Positions 56,941 to 64,000 of a stretch of 64,000 nucleotides of DNA are shown piece by piece (the first letter of the stretch is position 1; every line of letters starts with the position of its first letter). The stretch lies in assembly GCA_001414325.1 (NCBI GenBank), contig LLKB01000008.1:3037-67036 (forward strand). Direction: 5' to 3'. The translations under genes and the position numbers were made by a program. The notes beneath the pieces were generated by a model, which was not told the origin of the DNA, made no database searches, and worked only from the letters and a program-made list of their open reading frames with translations. Source of the stretch: Butyribacter intestini. GTDB taxonomy: Bacteria > Bacillota > Clostridia > Lachnospirales > Lachnospiraceae.

Positions 56941-57726
56941 ATGTTCAAAAATGGTTTCTTTGAAAGCCCGTTATACAAATTTGGCACAAGACTTGTGGAT
57001 GTGCTCGAACTCAATTTTTTATGGCTCTTTTGCAGTCTGCCGCTTTTGCTGGCACTTGCTTTTCCGAAGTGGCTTGGATTGTTTTGGATACCATGTGGTA
57101 TCATAGGTGCATTTACTATGGGAGCTGCATCGGTGGCGGCATTTTCGATTACGCTTAAAATGGTGGATGACGAGGAGGGTTATATATTTAAACCTTTCTT
57201 TAAAGAGTTTAAAGCGAGTTTTTTTAAGGGCGGAATAGCAGGTATAATACAGACATTTGCAGTATATGCACTGTATCTTGATTTCCAGCTTTTTAATAAT
57301 GTCAAAGATTCAAATATAATGTTTCTTATAGTCTTTATACTGGGTCTGATATTATTATTTACGCATTATGTTTATGCGTATGCACTTATGGGAAGATATG
57401 AGAATACTGTTATAAATACGCTTAGAAATTCATTTACGATTTCTCTCAGATATTTTAAGAAAACAATACTTATATTTTTAGTTGTCGCATTTGAAATCCT
57501 GTTGTTTGTATGGTCGGGAACAACAGAGTTTATTGGACTTATTATTGGACCGGTATGTATAATGTTTACGATAAGCGGAATGGCAAAACCAATATTCCTC
57601 CGGATTGAAAAAGATAACAGCGGTTCTGATGATGAGGAAGAAGAAACCGAAGAAGAAGTAGATGTGTCTGAATATGAGACTATAGATTATGAAAAACTTG
57701 CTAAAAAAGCAAAAAAGAATGAATAA
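56941..57726 (+). CDS. YesL-like (DUF624) membrane protein
   Basis: The 261-residue protein matches YesL-type proteins, which accompany YesM kinases and LplBC permeases and have no proven function. It has the N-terminal SPLYKFGTRLVDVLELNFLW and LFCSLPLLLAL, GAFTMGAASVAAFSITLKM, and about five helices. The last 40 residues are highly acidic (DDEEEETEEEVDV) before a basic end. The ATG at 56941 is preceded by GAGGG with a slightly long spacing; the in-frame ATG at 56923 overlaps that site. Its place between permeases and binding protein supports a role in the same uptake system. Confidence 0.87.
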   Translation: MFKNGFFESPLYKFGTRLVDVLELNFLWLFCSLPLLLALAFPKWLGLFWIPCGIIGAFTMGAASVAAFSITLKMVDDEEGYIFKPFFKEFKASFFKGGIAGIIQTFAVYALYLDFQLFNNVKDSNIMFLIVFILGLILLFTHYVYAYALMGRYENTVINTLRNSFTISLRYFKKTILIFLVVAFEILLFVWSGTTEFIGLIIGPVCIMFTISGMAKPIFLRIEKDNSGSDDEEEETEEEVDVSEYETIDYEKLAKKAKKNE

Positions 57727-57805
57727 ACTATATGTAAACAAAAAATGTAGAAATAATAATATAAAGTTTCAAAAAAAGTGAGGGTAATAAAAGTGCTTAA
57801 AAATA

Positions 57806-57834
57806 TTGCACATTTGTCCTTGAAAATGTAAAAT
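57806..57834 (+). promoter_or_regulatory. promoter of the solute-binding protein gene
   Basis: TTGCAC (57806-57811) and TAAAAT (57829-57834) with a 17-bp spacer lie about 85 bp before the start. Independent transcription would allow the binding protein to be made in excess over the permeases. Confidence 0.65.
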
Positions 57835-57918
57835 ATATACATAAGACAAATGAATTTGTGCTGTGTTGTGCACAAATTTATATGAGATTTATTATACAAC
57901 ACAGAAAAGAGGAAAATT

Positions 57919-59631
57919 ATGAGAAAAGGTGCATTTAGTAAAAAAATGCTTTCTGTATTGCTTGCAGGCAGTATGGTTGTAGGTTCTGCGTCAGTGCTTT
58001 CCGGATGTGGTACTAAAAAGAAAAACGGCGTCGTTAAATTAGATGTTTACAGCCAGTTGGCTAACACACAGGGTATGCAGACAGGATGGGGAGCAGATGT
58101 GCTTAAAGAAAAGTTCAATGTTGAGCTTAATATTATTCCTGATGCAGATGGTGTTTACCAGACACGTGCCCAGAAAGGTGACCTTGGAGACATCGTTATC
58201 TGGGGAAGTGATTCAAAGGATTATGTAGATGCTGTTAAGAACAACCTTCTCCTCGACTGGAACGAAGATGATCTTCTTACAGACTGCGGACCATATATTA
58301 AGAAACATATGTCAGATGCTCTTAAGAAGAACAGTGGTCTTACAAAGACGATTACAGATGGCGAAAGAGATACTACTTATGGTCTTGGACACAGTATAGC
58401 AACCAGCAGTAAGGATCATGATGCATTCTTCTATACATGGGATACTCGTTGGGATTTATATAAGAAGATGGGTTACCCGAAGGTTAAAAATCTTGATGAA
58501 TTCAAGAATATGCTTATTAAGATGCACGAAATTTGTCCTAAGGATGATAACGGAAATCCTACATATGCCGTTTCACTCTGGTCTGACTGGGATGACGGAA
58601 TGGTTATGTATGTTAAGTCTACAGTTACAGCTTACTATGGTTATGATGAGATGGGTATCGGATTATATGATCCTCAGACAGGTAAGTTCCATGACGCACT
58701 TGAGGATAACGGACCATACCTCCAGATGCTTAAGTTCTACAATGACTTATATCGTGCAGGTCTTGTAGATCCTGATTCGATGACACAGACATATGACCAG
58801 ATGAGTGCTAAGGTTAAGAGTGGTGGTGTATTATTCTCAATCTTCAACTACTCAGGCTCACTTGGATTTAACACAGACGCACATCTTAAAGCAGGTAAGT
58901 ATATGTACTGTATGAAACCTGACGAAGCTAAACCTATCGTTTATGGTATGAATACACAGGGTGGCGACCGTGTTACAACAATCGGTGCTAAGACAGAGTA
59001 CCCTGATTTATGTATGGAAATTATCAACTACTTTGCAACTCCGGAAGGTCGTATGGTATATCAGTATGGTCCTAAGGGTGAAACATGGAATTACGATAAG
59101 GATGGTAACACATACTTTACAGAGCTTGGTAAAAAGACTCATGCCGATGGTAAGACAAAGATGGAGAAGCATAAGGGATCATTCCAGGATGGAAGTATCC
59201 AGGCTGCATTCTCTACATGGGCTAACGATGCAGAGAACCCTGATTCAAACGGTGAAACATACAACAGTGATAACTGGAAATCTAATGTTCAGACTCCTGA
59301 GTATAAGATTCAGCAGGATTGGGTCAACAAGACAGGATGTAAGAACCTTAACGAGTACATGGAAAAGGGTGGAAACTATGTAGTTGCACCTGCAACATCT
59401 TACTCAGCAAGTGCTAAGGATGATGAGTTAAAGACAACATGGGCACAGGTTACAACATCTATCAAAGAGAACTCTTGGAAAGCGATTTATGCTAAGACAG
59501 ATGCTGAGTACAATAAGTGTGTTCAGAAGATGAAGAAAGATACAGCAGCATATGGTTACGATAAGTGCCTTAAGTGGTGTGAGAACGAAGCTGCAACTCG
59601 TCGTTCATTAGAAAAAGCATTGACTAACTAA
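57919..59631 (+). CDS. extracellular solute-binding lipoprotein of the sugar ABC transporter
   Basis: This is the substrate-capturing component of the importer, attached to the membrane by lipid. The 570-residue protein has a lipoprotein signal peptide with lipobox VLSGC (Cys29), then a family 1-like periplasmic-binding fold of the LipO type: VVKLDVYSQLANTQGMQTGW, GDLGDIVIWGSDS, YFATPEGRMVYQYG and many surface Trp/Tyr residues suited to stacking on sugars. The substrate cannot be read from sequence; oligosaccharides are typical for this subfamily. The ribosome binding site is AGAGGA. Codon use looks highly biased, as in strongly expressed genes. Confidence 0.93.
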   Translation: MRKGAFSKKMLSVLLAGSMVVGSASVLSGCGTKKKNGVVKLDVYSQLANTQGMQTGWGADVLKEKFNVELNIIPDADGVYQTRAQKGDLGDIVIWGSDSKDYVDAVKNNLLLDWNEDDLLTDCGPYIKKHMSDALKKNSGLTKTITDGERDTTYGLGHSIATSSKDHDAFFYTWDTRWDLYKKMGYPKVKNLDEFKNMLIKMHEICPKDDNGNPTYAVSLWSDWDDGMVMYVKSTVTAYYGYDEMGIGLYDPQTGKFHDALEDNGPYLQMLKFYNDLYRAGLVDPDSMTQTYDQMSAKVKSGGVLFSIFNYSGSLGFNTDAHLKAGKYMYCMKPDEAKPIVYGMNTQGGDRVTTIGAKTEYPDLCMEIINYFATPEGRMVYQYGPKGETWNYDKDGNTYFTELGKKTHADGKTKMEKHKGSFQDGSIQAAFSTWANDAENPDSNGETYNSDNWKSNVQTPEYKIQQDWVNKTGCKNLNEYMEKGGNYVVAPATSYSASAKDDELKTTWAQVTTSIKENSWKAIYAKTDAEYNKCVQKMKKDTAAYGYDKCLKWCENEAATRRSLEKALTN

Positions 59632-59665
59632 ACAAAATTTAAAGTTAAACCTTATATGGATATTT

Positions 59666-59699
59666 ATCCTCTCCGTCACAACAGGCGGAGGGGATTTTT
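59666..59699 (+). terminator. terminator of the solute-binding protein gene
   Basis: ATCCTCTCCG/CGGAGGGGAT (10 bp with one G-T pair, 9-nt loop) followed by TTTTT lies 35 bp after the stop. Confidence 0.9.
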
Positions 59700-59748
59700 G
59701 TGTTGGTGAAGTTGAATAAATAGTCTTAAGGATAATTGCTTAAAAATA

Positions 59749-59777
59749 TTGAAATTTTGTGCAGTTTGTTATAAAAT
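59749..59777 (+). promoter_or_regulatory. promoter of the first chemoreceptor gene
   Basis: TTGAAA (59749-59754) and TAAAAT (59772-59777) with a 17-bp spacer lie about 100 bp before the start. It looks like a vegetative promoter; no flagellar sigma (TAAA/GCCGATAA) motif is seen. Confidence 0.6.
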
Positions 59778-59875
59778 AAGGGCTAAAGAACGAAGTTGTT
59801 TGGATGAAATGCATTATTATAGGCACGATACTCATGGTGTCTGCCGTGAGAAACATATAGATGGAGGGGATAATC

Positions 59876-61705
59876 ATGAAAAAAATCTTAAAAATGACAT
59901 TAAAAGAAAATAAGGTAAAAAAGAAAACAGAGTCATTTACAAAGACAAATGAAAATCCGACTGAAAAGAATGTGGTGGAAAATAAAAAACAGAAATCCGG
60001 GATAAAGAAGTCAAGATCAATAGTTACGAGGATTGCATCTCTTGTATATATCAGCATATTTGCTACAGTTATACTTATTGCATTGTTGGTAGTTCCGTAT
60101 GTGAGTAAAACATTGCAAAGCAATACAAAATCGACGATGAGTGATGTTGTCAAAACTTTAGGAGAATCTTTTGACAAGCAGATTGACAGAAGTGGCAAGA
60201 ATGTCGTACTTACAAAGGTTGCATTGCGAAATGCTTTGAAAGGAGCCGGGATAGAGGGATTGTCAACATCATATATGTATATTATTGATTCTGACAAAAA
60301 TTATGCATGGCATCCGGATGAGAATAAAATTGGTTCAAAAGTTGAAGTGCCGGTTATTGAAGGTATTGTAGATAAGATGCTCAATAAAGGCGGTGGTAGT
60401 ACAAATGGTGGATTTGTTGATTACAAATATAAAGGAAAAAATAAAACAGCTTCATACCTTACAAGCAATACCGGTGCATTTACATTGGTATTATGTTGCG
60501 ACAAATCTGAAATAAATGCACCGGTAAGAAAAGTGTATGCAAGATCTGCGATTGCTATAATTATTGTAGTTGTGATTATGGGAAGTCTGGCAATAATTAT
60601 ACCGAAGAGAATAGCAGCACCTATAAAGGATGTAGTATTTTCAATGAACCGTATGGCAGAACTTGATCTGGCACACAGGGACATAAATGTGCATAAGGTT
60701 GCAAAGTACAATGACGAGATGGGTATGCTGGCAAGGTCGGCATTGGTTCTTAAAGAAGAACTTTCAACAATGGCAAAGGCTTTGATGGACAATAGTTCTA
60801 AGCTTGATGATGCATCAGTGTCATTAAAGGACAGTATAGAAAAAGTTGATGATACGGTTTCAAGTATAGAACAAGCTGTTACAGGAATTGCAGATGGGGC
60901 AGGAAGTCAGGCATCTGATACCCAGAGTGCAAATGAAAGTGTTATAAACATTGGTGCAGATATAGACAGATGTACTGATACGATGAATAACCTCTCAGAG
61001 TCAGTTGAGAAGATGAAAAATATGAGTGGGGAGACAATGGCAGTATTAAAAGAGCTTGTTAAGATAAGTGAAAATACTTCAGATGAGATTTCAGTGCTTA
61101 AAGAAGAAACATCTAAAACAAATGTTTCGGCGGAAGCTATAAGGAGTGCAGTTGAGCTGATACAGTCGATAGCTGACCAGACAAGTCTTCTCTCGCTTAA
61201 TGCTTCTATAGAAGCTGCACGAGCCGGAGAACACGGAAAAGGCTTTGCAGTAGTGGCAGATGAGATAAGAAGCCTTTCTGAGAGCAGTATGAACAGTGCA
61301 GACGAGATAGAGAGGATTGTGTCAGAGCTATTGGAAAACTCCAATGTAAGCGTTGAGAGAATGGCAACAGTAAGTGATGATGTTTCAATACAGATTGACA
61401 AACTTGGAAATACAAGAAAATCATTTAAGGGGCTTACAAACGAAACTGACAAGGTTATAGAACTTACAGATAGTATTTCAAAGCAGATAAATGAGATAAA
61501 CAATGCAAAGAACAATGTAAGTTCGGTTCTTGAAAGCCTTTCAGCAATAGCTGAACAAAATGCAGCAAGCACAGAAGAAACATCCGCATCAGTTCAGGAG
61601 ATTGGAGCTTCGATTGATGTTATAGGAGATAGTGCAAATGATTTGCAAAATCTTGCAGCGGATATGAGTGATTACATAAAGAAGTTCAGATTGTATGAGG
61701 ACTAA
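59876..61705 (+). CDS. methyl-accepting chemotaxis protein
   Basis: This is a membrane chemoreceptor that controls CheA. The 609-residue protein has an unusually long Lys-rich cytosolic N-terminus (about 50 residues), a first helix near 54-75, an extracellular single-Cache-like domain with [20 protein letters not shown], a second helix near 222-242, HAMP, and a signalling domain whose hairpin tip reads [20 protein letters not shown] and [18 protein letters not shown]. The ATG at 59876 follows GGAGGGG. It sits directly after the solute-binding protein gene, so taxis to the same sugar is possible (inference). Confidence 0.93.
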   Translation: MKKILKMTLKENKVKKKTESFTKTNENPTEKNVVENKKQKSGIKKSRSIVTRIASLVYISIFATVILIALLVVPYVSKTLQSNTKSTMSDVVKTLGESFDKQIDRSGKNVVLTKVALRNALKGAGIEGLSTSYMYIIDSDKNYAWHPDENKIGSKVEVPVIEGIVDKMLNKGGGSTNGGFVDYKYKGKNKTASYLTSNTGAFTLVLCCDKSEINAPVRKVYARSAIAIIIVVVIMGSLAIIIPKRIAAPIKDVVFSMNRMAELDLAHRDINVHKVAKYNDEMGMLARSALVLKEELSTMAKALMDNSSKLDDASVSLKDSIEKVDDTVSSIEQAVTGIADGAGSQASDTQSANESVINIGADIDRCTDTMNNLSESVEKMKNMSGETMAVLKELVKISENTSDEISVLKEETSKTNVSAEAIRSAVELIQSIADQTSLLSLNASIEAARAGEHGKGFAVVADEIRSLSESSMNSADEIERIVSELLENSNVSVERMATVSDDVSIQIDKLGNTRKSFKGLTNETDKVIELTDSISKQINEINNAKNNVSSVLESLSAIAEQNAASTEETSASVQEIGASIDVIGDSANDLQNLAADMSDYIKKFRLYED

Positions 61706-61773
61706 AGTTTGAATGTGGGTTGCGAATATCTGCTTAACTAAAAAATAAAATCAGGCATCAAAGTGAATATAAT

Positions 61774-61807
61774 AAAAAGAAGCGGCAAGGTTTTGCTGCT
61801 TCTTTTT
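61774..61807 (+). terminator. terminator of the first chemoreceptor gene
   Basis: AAAAAGAAGCGGCAA/TTGCTGCTTCTTTTT (15 bp with one G-T pair, GGTT loop) with flanking A and T runs lies 69 bp after the stop and can act in both directions. Confidence 0.9.
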
Positions 61808-61817
61808 GTGCTATATT

Positions 61818-62001
61818 GTAACAGTTCAGCCATAAAAAGGTGATTGGCAATACAACGAGCTTGTTCTTTGTATTGTTAAGTACCTTTTTATGGTAGAATA
61901 GCCTTTCATTTCTGAAATGAAATAAATATAAGCTGCAAAGCAGCGACTGACAGCTCGCTGGCAGGTTTATGAATGTAAGAAATGAAAGGCTGAACTGTTA
62001 C
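61818..62001 (-). mobile_element. long palindromic element, copy D
   Basis: The 184-bp element, inverted relative to copy C, has the same ends and the same two-arm structure. The first arm is complete here: CCTTTCATTTCT/AGAAATGAAAGG. No 8-bp duplication remains (flanks match only at ATT). It begins 10 bp after the chemoreceptor terminator, in the gap 61706-62097 between convergent chemoreceptor genes; the rest of the gap is AT-rich without a gene. Confidence 0.85.
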
Positions 62002-62097
62002 ATTATATAGTATAAATGATACATTGCAAGTTGGTAATTGAATTATAAGTGTCAACACTAAAATAAATATTGCAATGTAAAGTTGGCTTATAAGGGA

Positions 62098-63831
62098 TTA
62101 GAGAGAAACAAATCTGTCTGCCTCGTCCTTTAATTCATTTGCAATCTGCTCATTTTCATGCATCTCATTTGAGATAGCCTCAATGCCGGATACAAGGTCT
62201 GTTGTGTTTGTTGCAACATTTGTAATTCCGTTTGTGCTTTCTTCAACGGCTGTAGATATACCATTTAAAGACTCTGAAACATTTGACATGGCTTCTTTAA
62301 TAGATGATGCCATAGTGTTAAACTTAGTTACTATTTCGGTGACATGCTCAGCATCATCACTGTACTGGTGTCCTGATTTGACAAATCCGACATAATCTTC
62401 CAAAACATTGTTTGTTATGTAGTCTATCATTTGGTTTGAATTTTGAGTAAGTTCTTTAACGGCTATAATAACCATACTGTTGATATTTTGGATATTGTTT
62501 GCTGCTTCACGGCTTGAATCTGCAAGCTGGCGGATTTCATCAGCTACAACAGCAAAGCCCTTTCCGGCTTCACCTGCTCTTGCAGCTTCGATAGAAGCAT
62601 TTAACGCAAGAAGATTTGTCTGGTTGGATATGTCTAATATGTCTTTTGTAAGGTCATTGACCTTATCAACACTCTTGCTTTCTTCAATAGCTTTTTCAAG
62701 GCTTTGAACGATTCCGCTTATAATTTCATTGGCGGTATTTCCGTTGTCTACAGCTGTTTTTTCAAGTGCATTTGCACGCTCTTTCATTTCATTTACATAA
62801 TCAAGAAGCTTAACAGACTCGTCTGAGAGGTCTGTGACATTTGAATCTACATCATTTGTGTTATCGTTTACCGAGATAACAGTGGCAGACACTTCTTCCA
62901 TTGCAGATGAAAGTTCTTCCATAACTGCTGATATATCACATGAATTATCATTGGCTTTGACAACCTTGTTAGATACGGTACCGACAATATTTTCAAGCTT
63001 GTTAGTATTGCTGGTGATTTTTTTCATAATCTCCTGTAAAGTTTCAATAAACTTATTTATATCATCACCTATTATACCAATCTCGTCTTTTGCTCTGATG
63101 TTAAGTCGTTTTGTAAGATCGCCATTGCCGGTATTTATGTTTTCTATAATTTCAGCAAGTGCTTTGTTCATACCTGCAACGGGACGACATATAGACATAT
63201 AGCAGATATAGAGTACACTAAAACCAAGTATTAAACCAATGACAAGAAGTGTAATGCCTGTTATCTGGCTTGCACTATGTACACTTTTTTGTTTTGCAAC
63301 ACCTGCATCCATTGCTTTCTGATTCGCATCCTGCATTTCAGTTATATTATCTTCAATTTTTTGCGACTGTGTGAAGAGTGTGTTATTTGCCATCTCAGCA
63401 GCTAAAGTACCCTGACCTGCGGTACTGGCATTAAGTGCAGTGTTAAAATCTTTGAGGTACTTATCATAATTTGACTTAAATTCATTGAAGTTGTCTTCTT
63501 CCTGACCTGCATCAAGTGTTTTCTCAAACTGGGTACAGAGATTTGAAATCTCTTTTGTTCTCGTTTTGTAGTTTTGGACAAGGCTTGATTTTACGCTGTC
63601 GTCAGTAGATATGCAATGTTTATAGATTATGCTGTTTAATGACTCAAATTTCTCTGATATATCACCGAGCAATACAAGGCTTTTGGAATAATTGTCAGAA
63701 ATTTCAGTACCGACATTTAGCATATTGTTGGCTATGCTAATAGAGGTTAAACTTGATAATGCAAGAAGAACCACTATCACAGCGACAGGAAGCATAATTT
63801 TGATTTTTATGCTTGTGTTTTTTAGTTTCAT
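62098..63831 (-). CDS. methyl-accepting chemotaxis protein (4-helix-bundle sensor)
   Basis: This is a second chemoreceptor, of different class from the one upstream. The 577-residue protein has a helix near 11-32, an extracellular part that is all helical ([20 protein letters not shown]), like four-helix-bundle receptor sensors, a second helix near 192-213, HAMP ([20 protein letters not shown]), and a signalling domain with tip [20 protein letters not shown] and [18 protein letters not shown]. The ribosome binding site is GGGAG. No CheA/CheW genes are in the window. The last 169 bases of the window hold its upstream region and no visible gene. Confidence 0.93.
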   Translation of the reverse strand: MKLKNTSIKIKIMLPVAVIVVLLALSSLTSISIANNMLNVGTEISDNYSKSLVLLGDISEKFESLNSIIYKHCISTDDSVKSSLVQNYKTRTKEISNLCTQFEKTLDAGQEEDNFNEFKSNYDKYLKDFNTALNASTAGQGTLAAEMANNTLFTQSQKIEDNITEMQDANQKAMDAGVAKQKSVHSASQITGITLLVIGLILGFSVLYICYMSICRPVAGMNKALAEIIENINTGNGDLTKRLNIRAKDEIGIIGDDINKFIETLQEIMKKITSNTNKLENIVGTVSNKVVKANDNSCDISAVMEELSSAMEEVSATVISVNDNTNDVDSNVTDLSDESVKLLDYVNEMKERANALEKTAVDNGNTANEIISGIVQSLEKAIEESKSVDKVNDLTKDILDISNQTNLLALNASIEAARAGEAGKGFAVVADEIRQLADSSREAANNIQNINSMVIIAVKELTQNSNQMIDYITNNVLEDYVGFVKSGHQYSDDAEHVTEIVTKFNTMASSIKEAMSNVSESLNGISTAVEESTNGITNVATNTTDLVSGIEAISNEMHENEQIANELKDEADRFVSL

Positions 63832-64000
63832 AATAAATTTCTCCCTTCATCGTCCATAATATATTTTTATGTATCTTAGACATAAAAATTGGGCAAAAAA
63901 ATGCCCTGACATTAGTATATAAAACCGCAATACATATGTATTTATTTTACAACATTTTAGATTTATTTTAAATACAATTTTTAGGATAAATATAGTAATA

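Noticed and set aside
60421..61572. Long Ser/Leu-rich minus-strand frames opposite the first chemoreceptor
   Set aside because: They are reverse-strand images of the repetitive helical chemoreceptor codons; the same artefact occurs opposite the second chemoreceptor.

Overview
The window is the replication-origin region of an AT-rich, Gram-positive Firmicute, most likely a member of the Lachnospiraceae (Clostridia). The evidence is the classical order on the two arms of oriC (gyrA-gyrB-recF-yaaA-dnaN-dnaA on the minus strand, rpmH-rnpA-yidD-yidC-jag-mnmE-mnmG-rsmG-parA-parB on the plus strand), a class I two-subunit fumarase, a YesM/YesL/LplBC-type sugar uptake locus, and many secreted BIG_2 and fibronectin-III proteins. 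The genus cannot be fixed by reading alone.

Layout. 1-975: the 5' end of a 16S rRNA gene with a twin-promoter leader and a tRNA-Ser(GCU), both transcribed leftwards away from the origin. 976-9683: fumarase beta and alpha, gyrA, gyrB, recF, an S4-domain protein and dnaN. 9684-12330: dnaA flanked on both sides by AT-rich DNA with DnaA boxes, that is, a bipartite oriC. 12331-23193: the rightward housekeeping genes, ending in parA, parB and a DUF4446 gene. Two perfect parS palindromes lie just before parA, beside a frameshifted monooxygenase relic and a short mobile repeat.

23500-50622: almost everything is on the minus strand, head-on to the rightward fork. It holds a small alarmone synthetase, a family 2 glycosyltransferase, an operon with a Ser/Thr kinase-LRR receptor between two secreted proteins, a large secreted protein with a C39-like domain that seems to lack its cysteine, the tmk-yaaR-holB-ricT-trmN6-rsmI cluster, a BIG_2 repeat protein, a J-domain/degenerate GGDEF protein, murA, an OLD-like ATPase-TOPRIM protein, a flavin reductase-like protein and a fibronectin-III protein.

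51039-61705 (plus strand): a YesM-type histidine kinase, a membrane-anchored secreted protein, two LplB/LplC-type permeases, a YesL-like protein, a lipoprotein solute-binding protein and a chemoreceptor. This reads as a carbohydrate sensing, uptake and taxis block; it has no ATPase subunit and no response regulator of its own. A second chemoreceptor on the minus strand closes the window.

The most distinctive non-gene signal is a family of short palindromic elements with GTAACAGTTC...GAACTGTTAC ends: four copies and one remnant. Two copies are flanked by perfect 8-bp direct repeats, which suggests IS66-type MITEs. The long copies fold as a two-armed cruciform. The most interesting gene module is the kinase-LRR operon at 25.6-30.9 kb, in which all three genes carry in-frame minisatellites.
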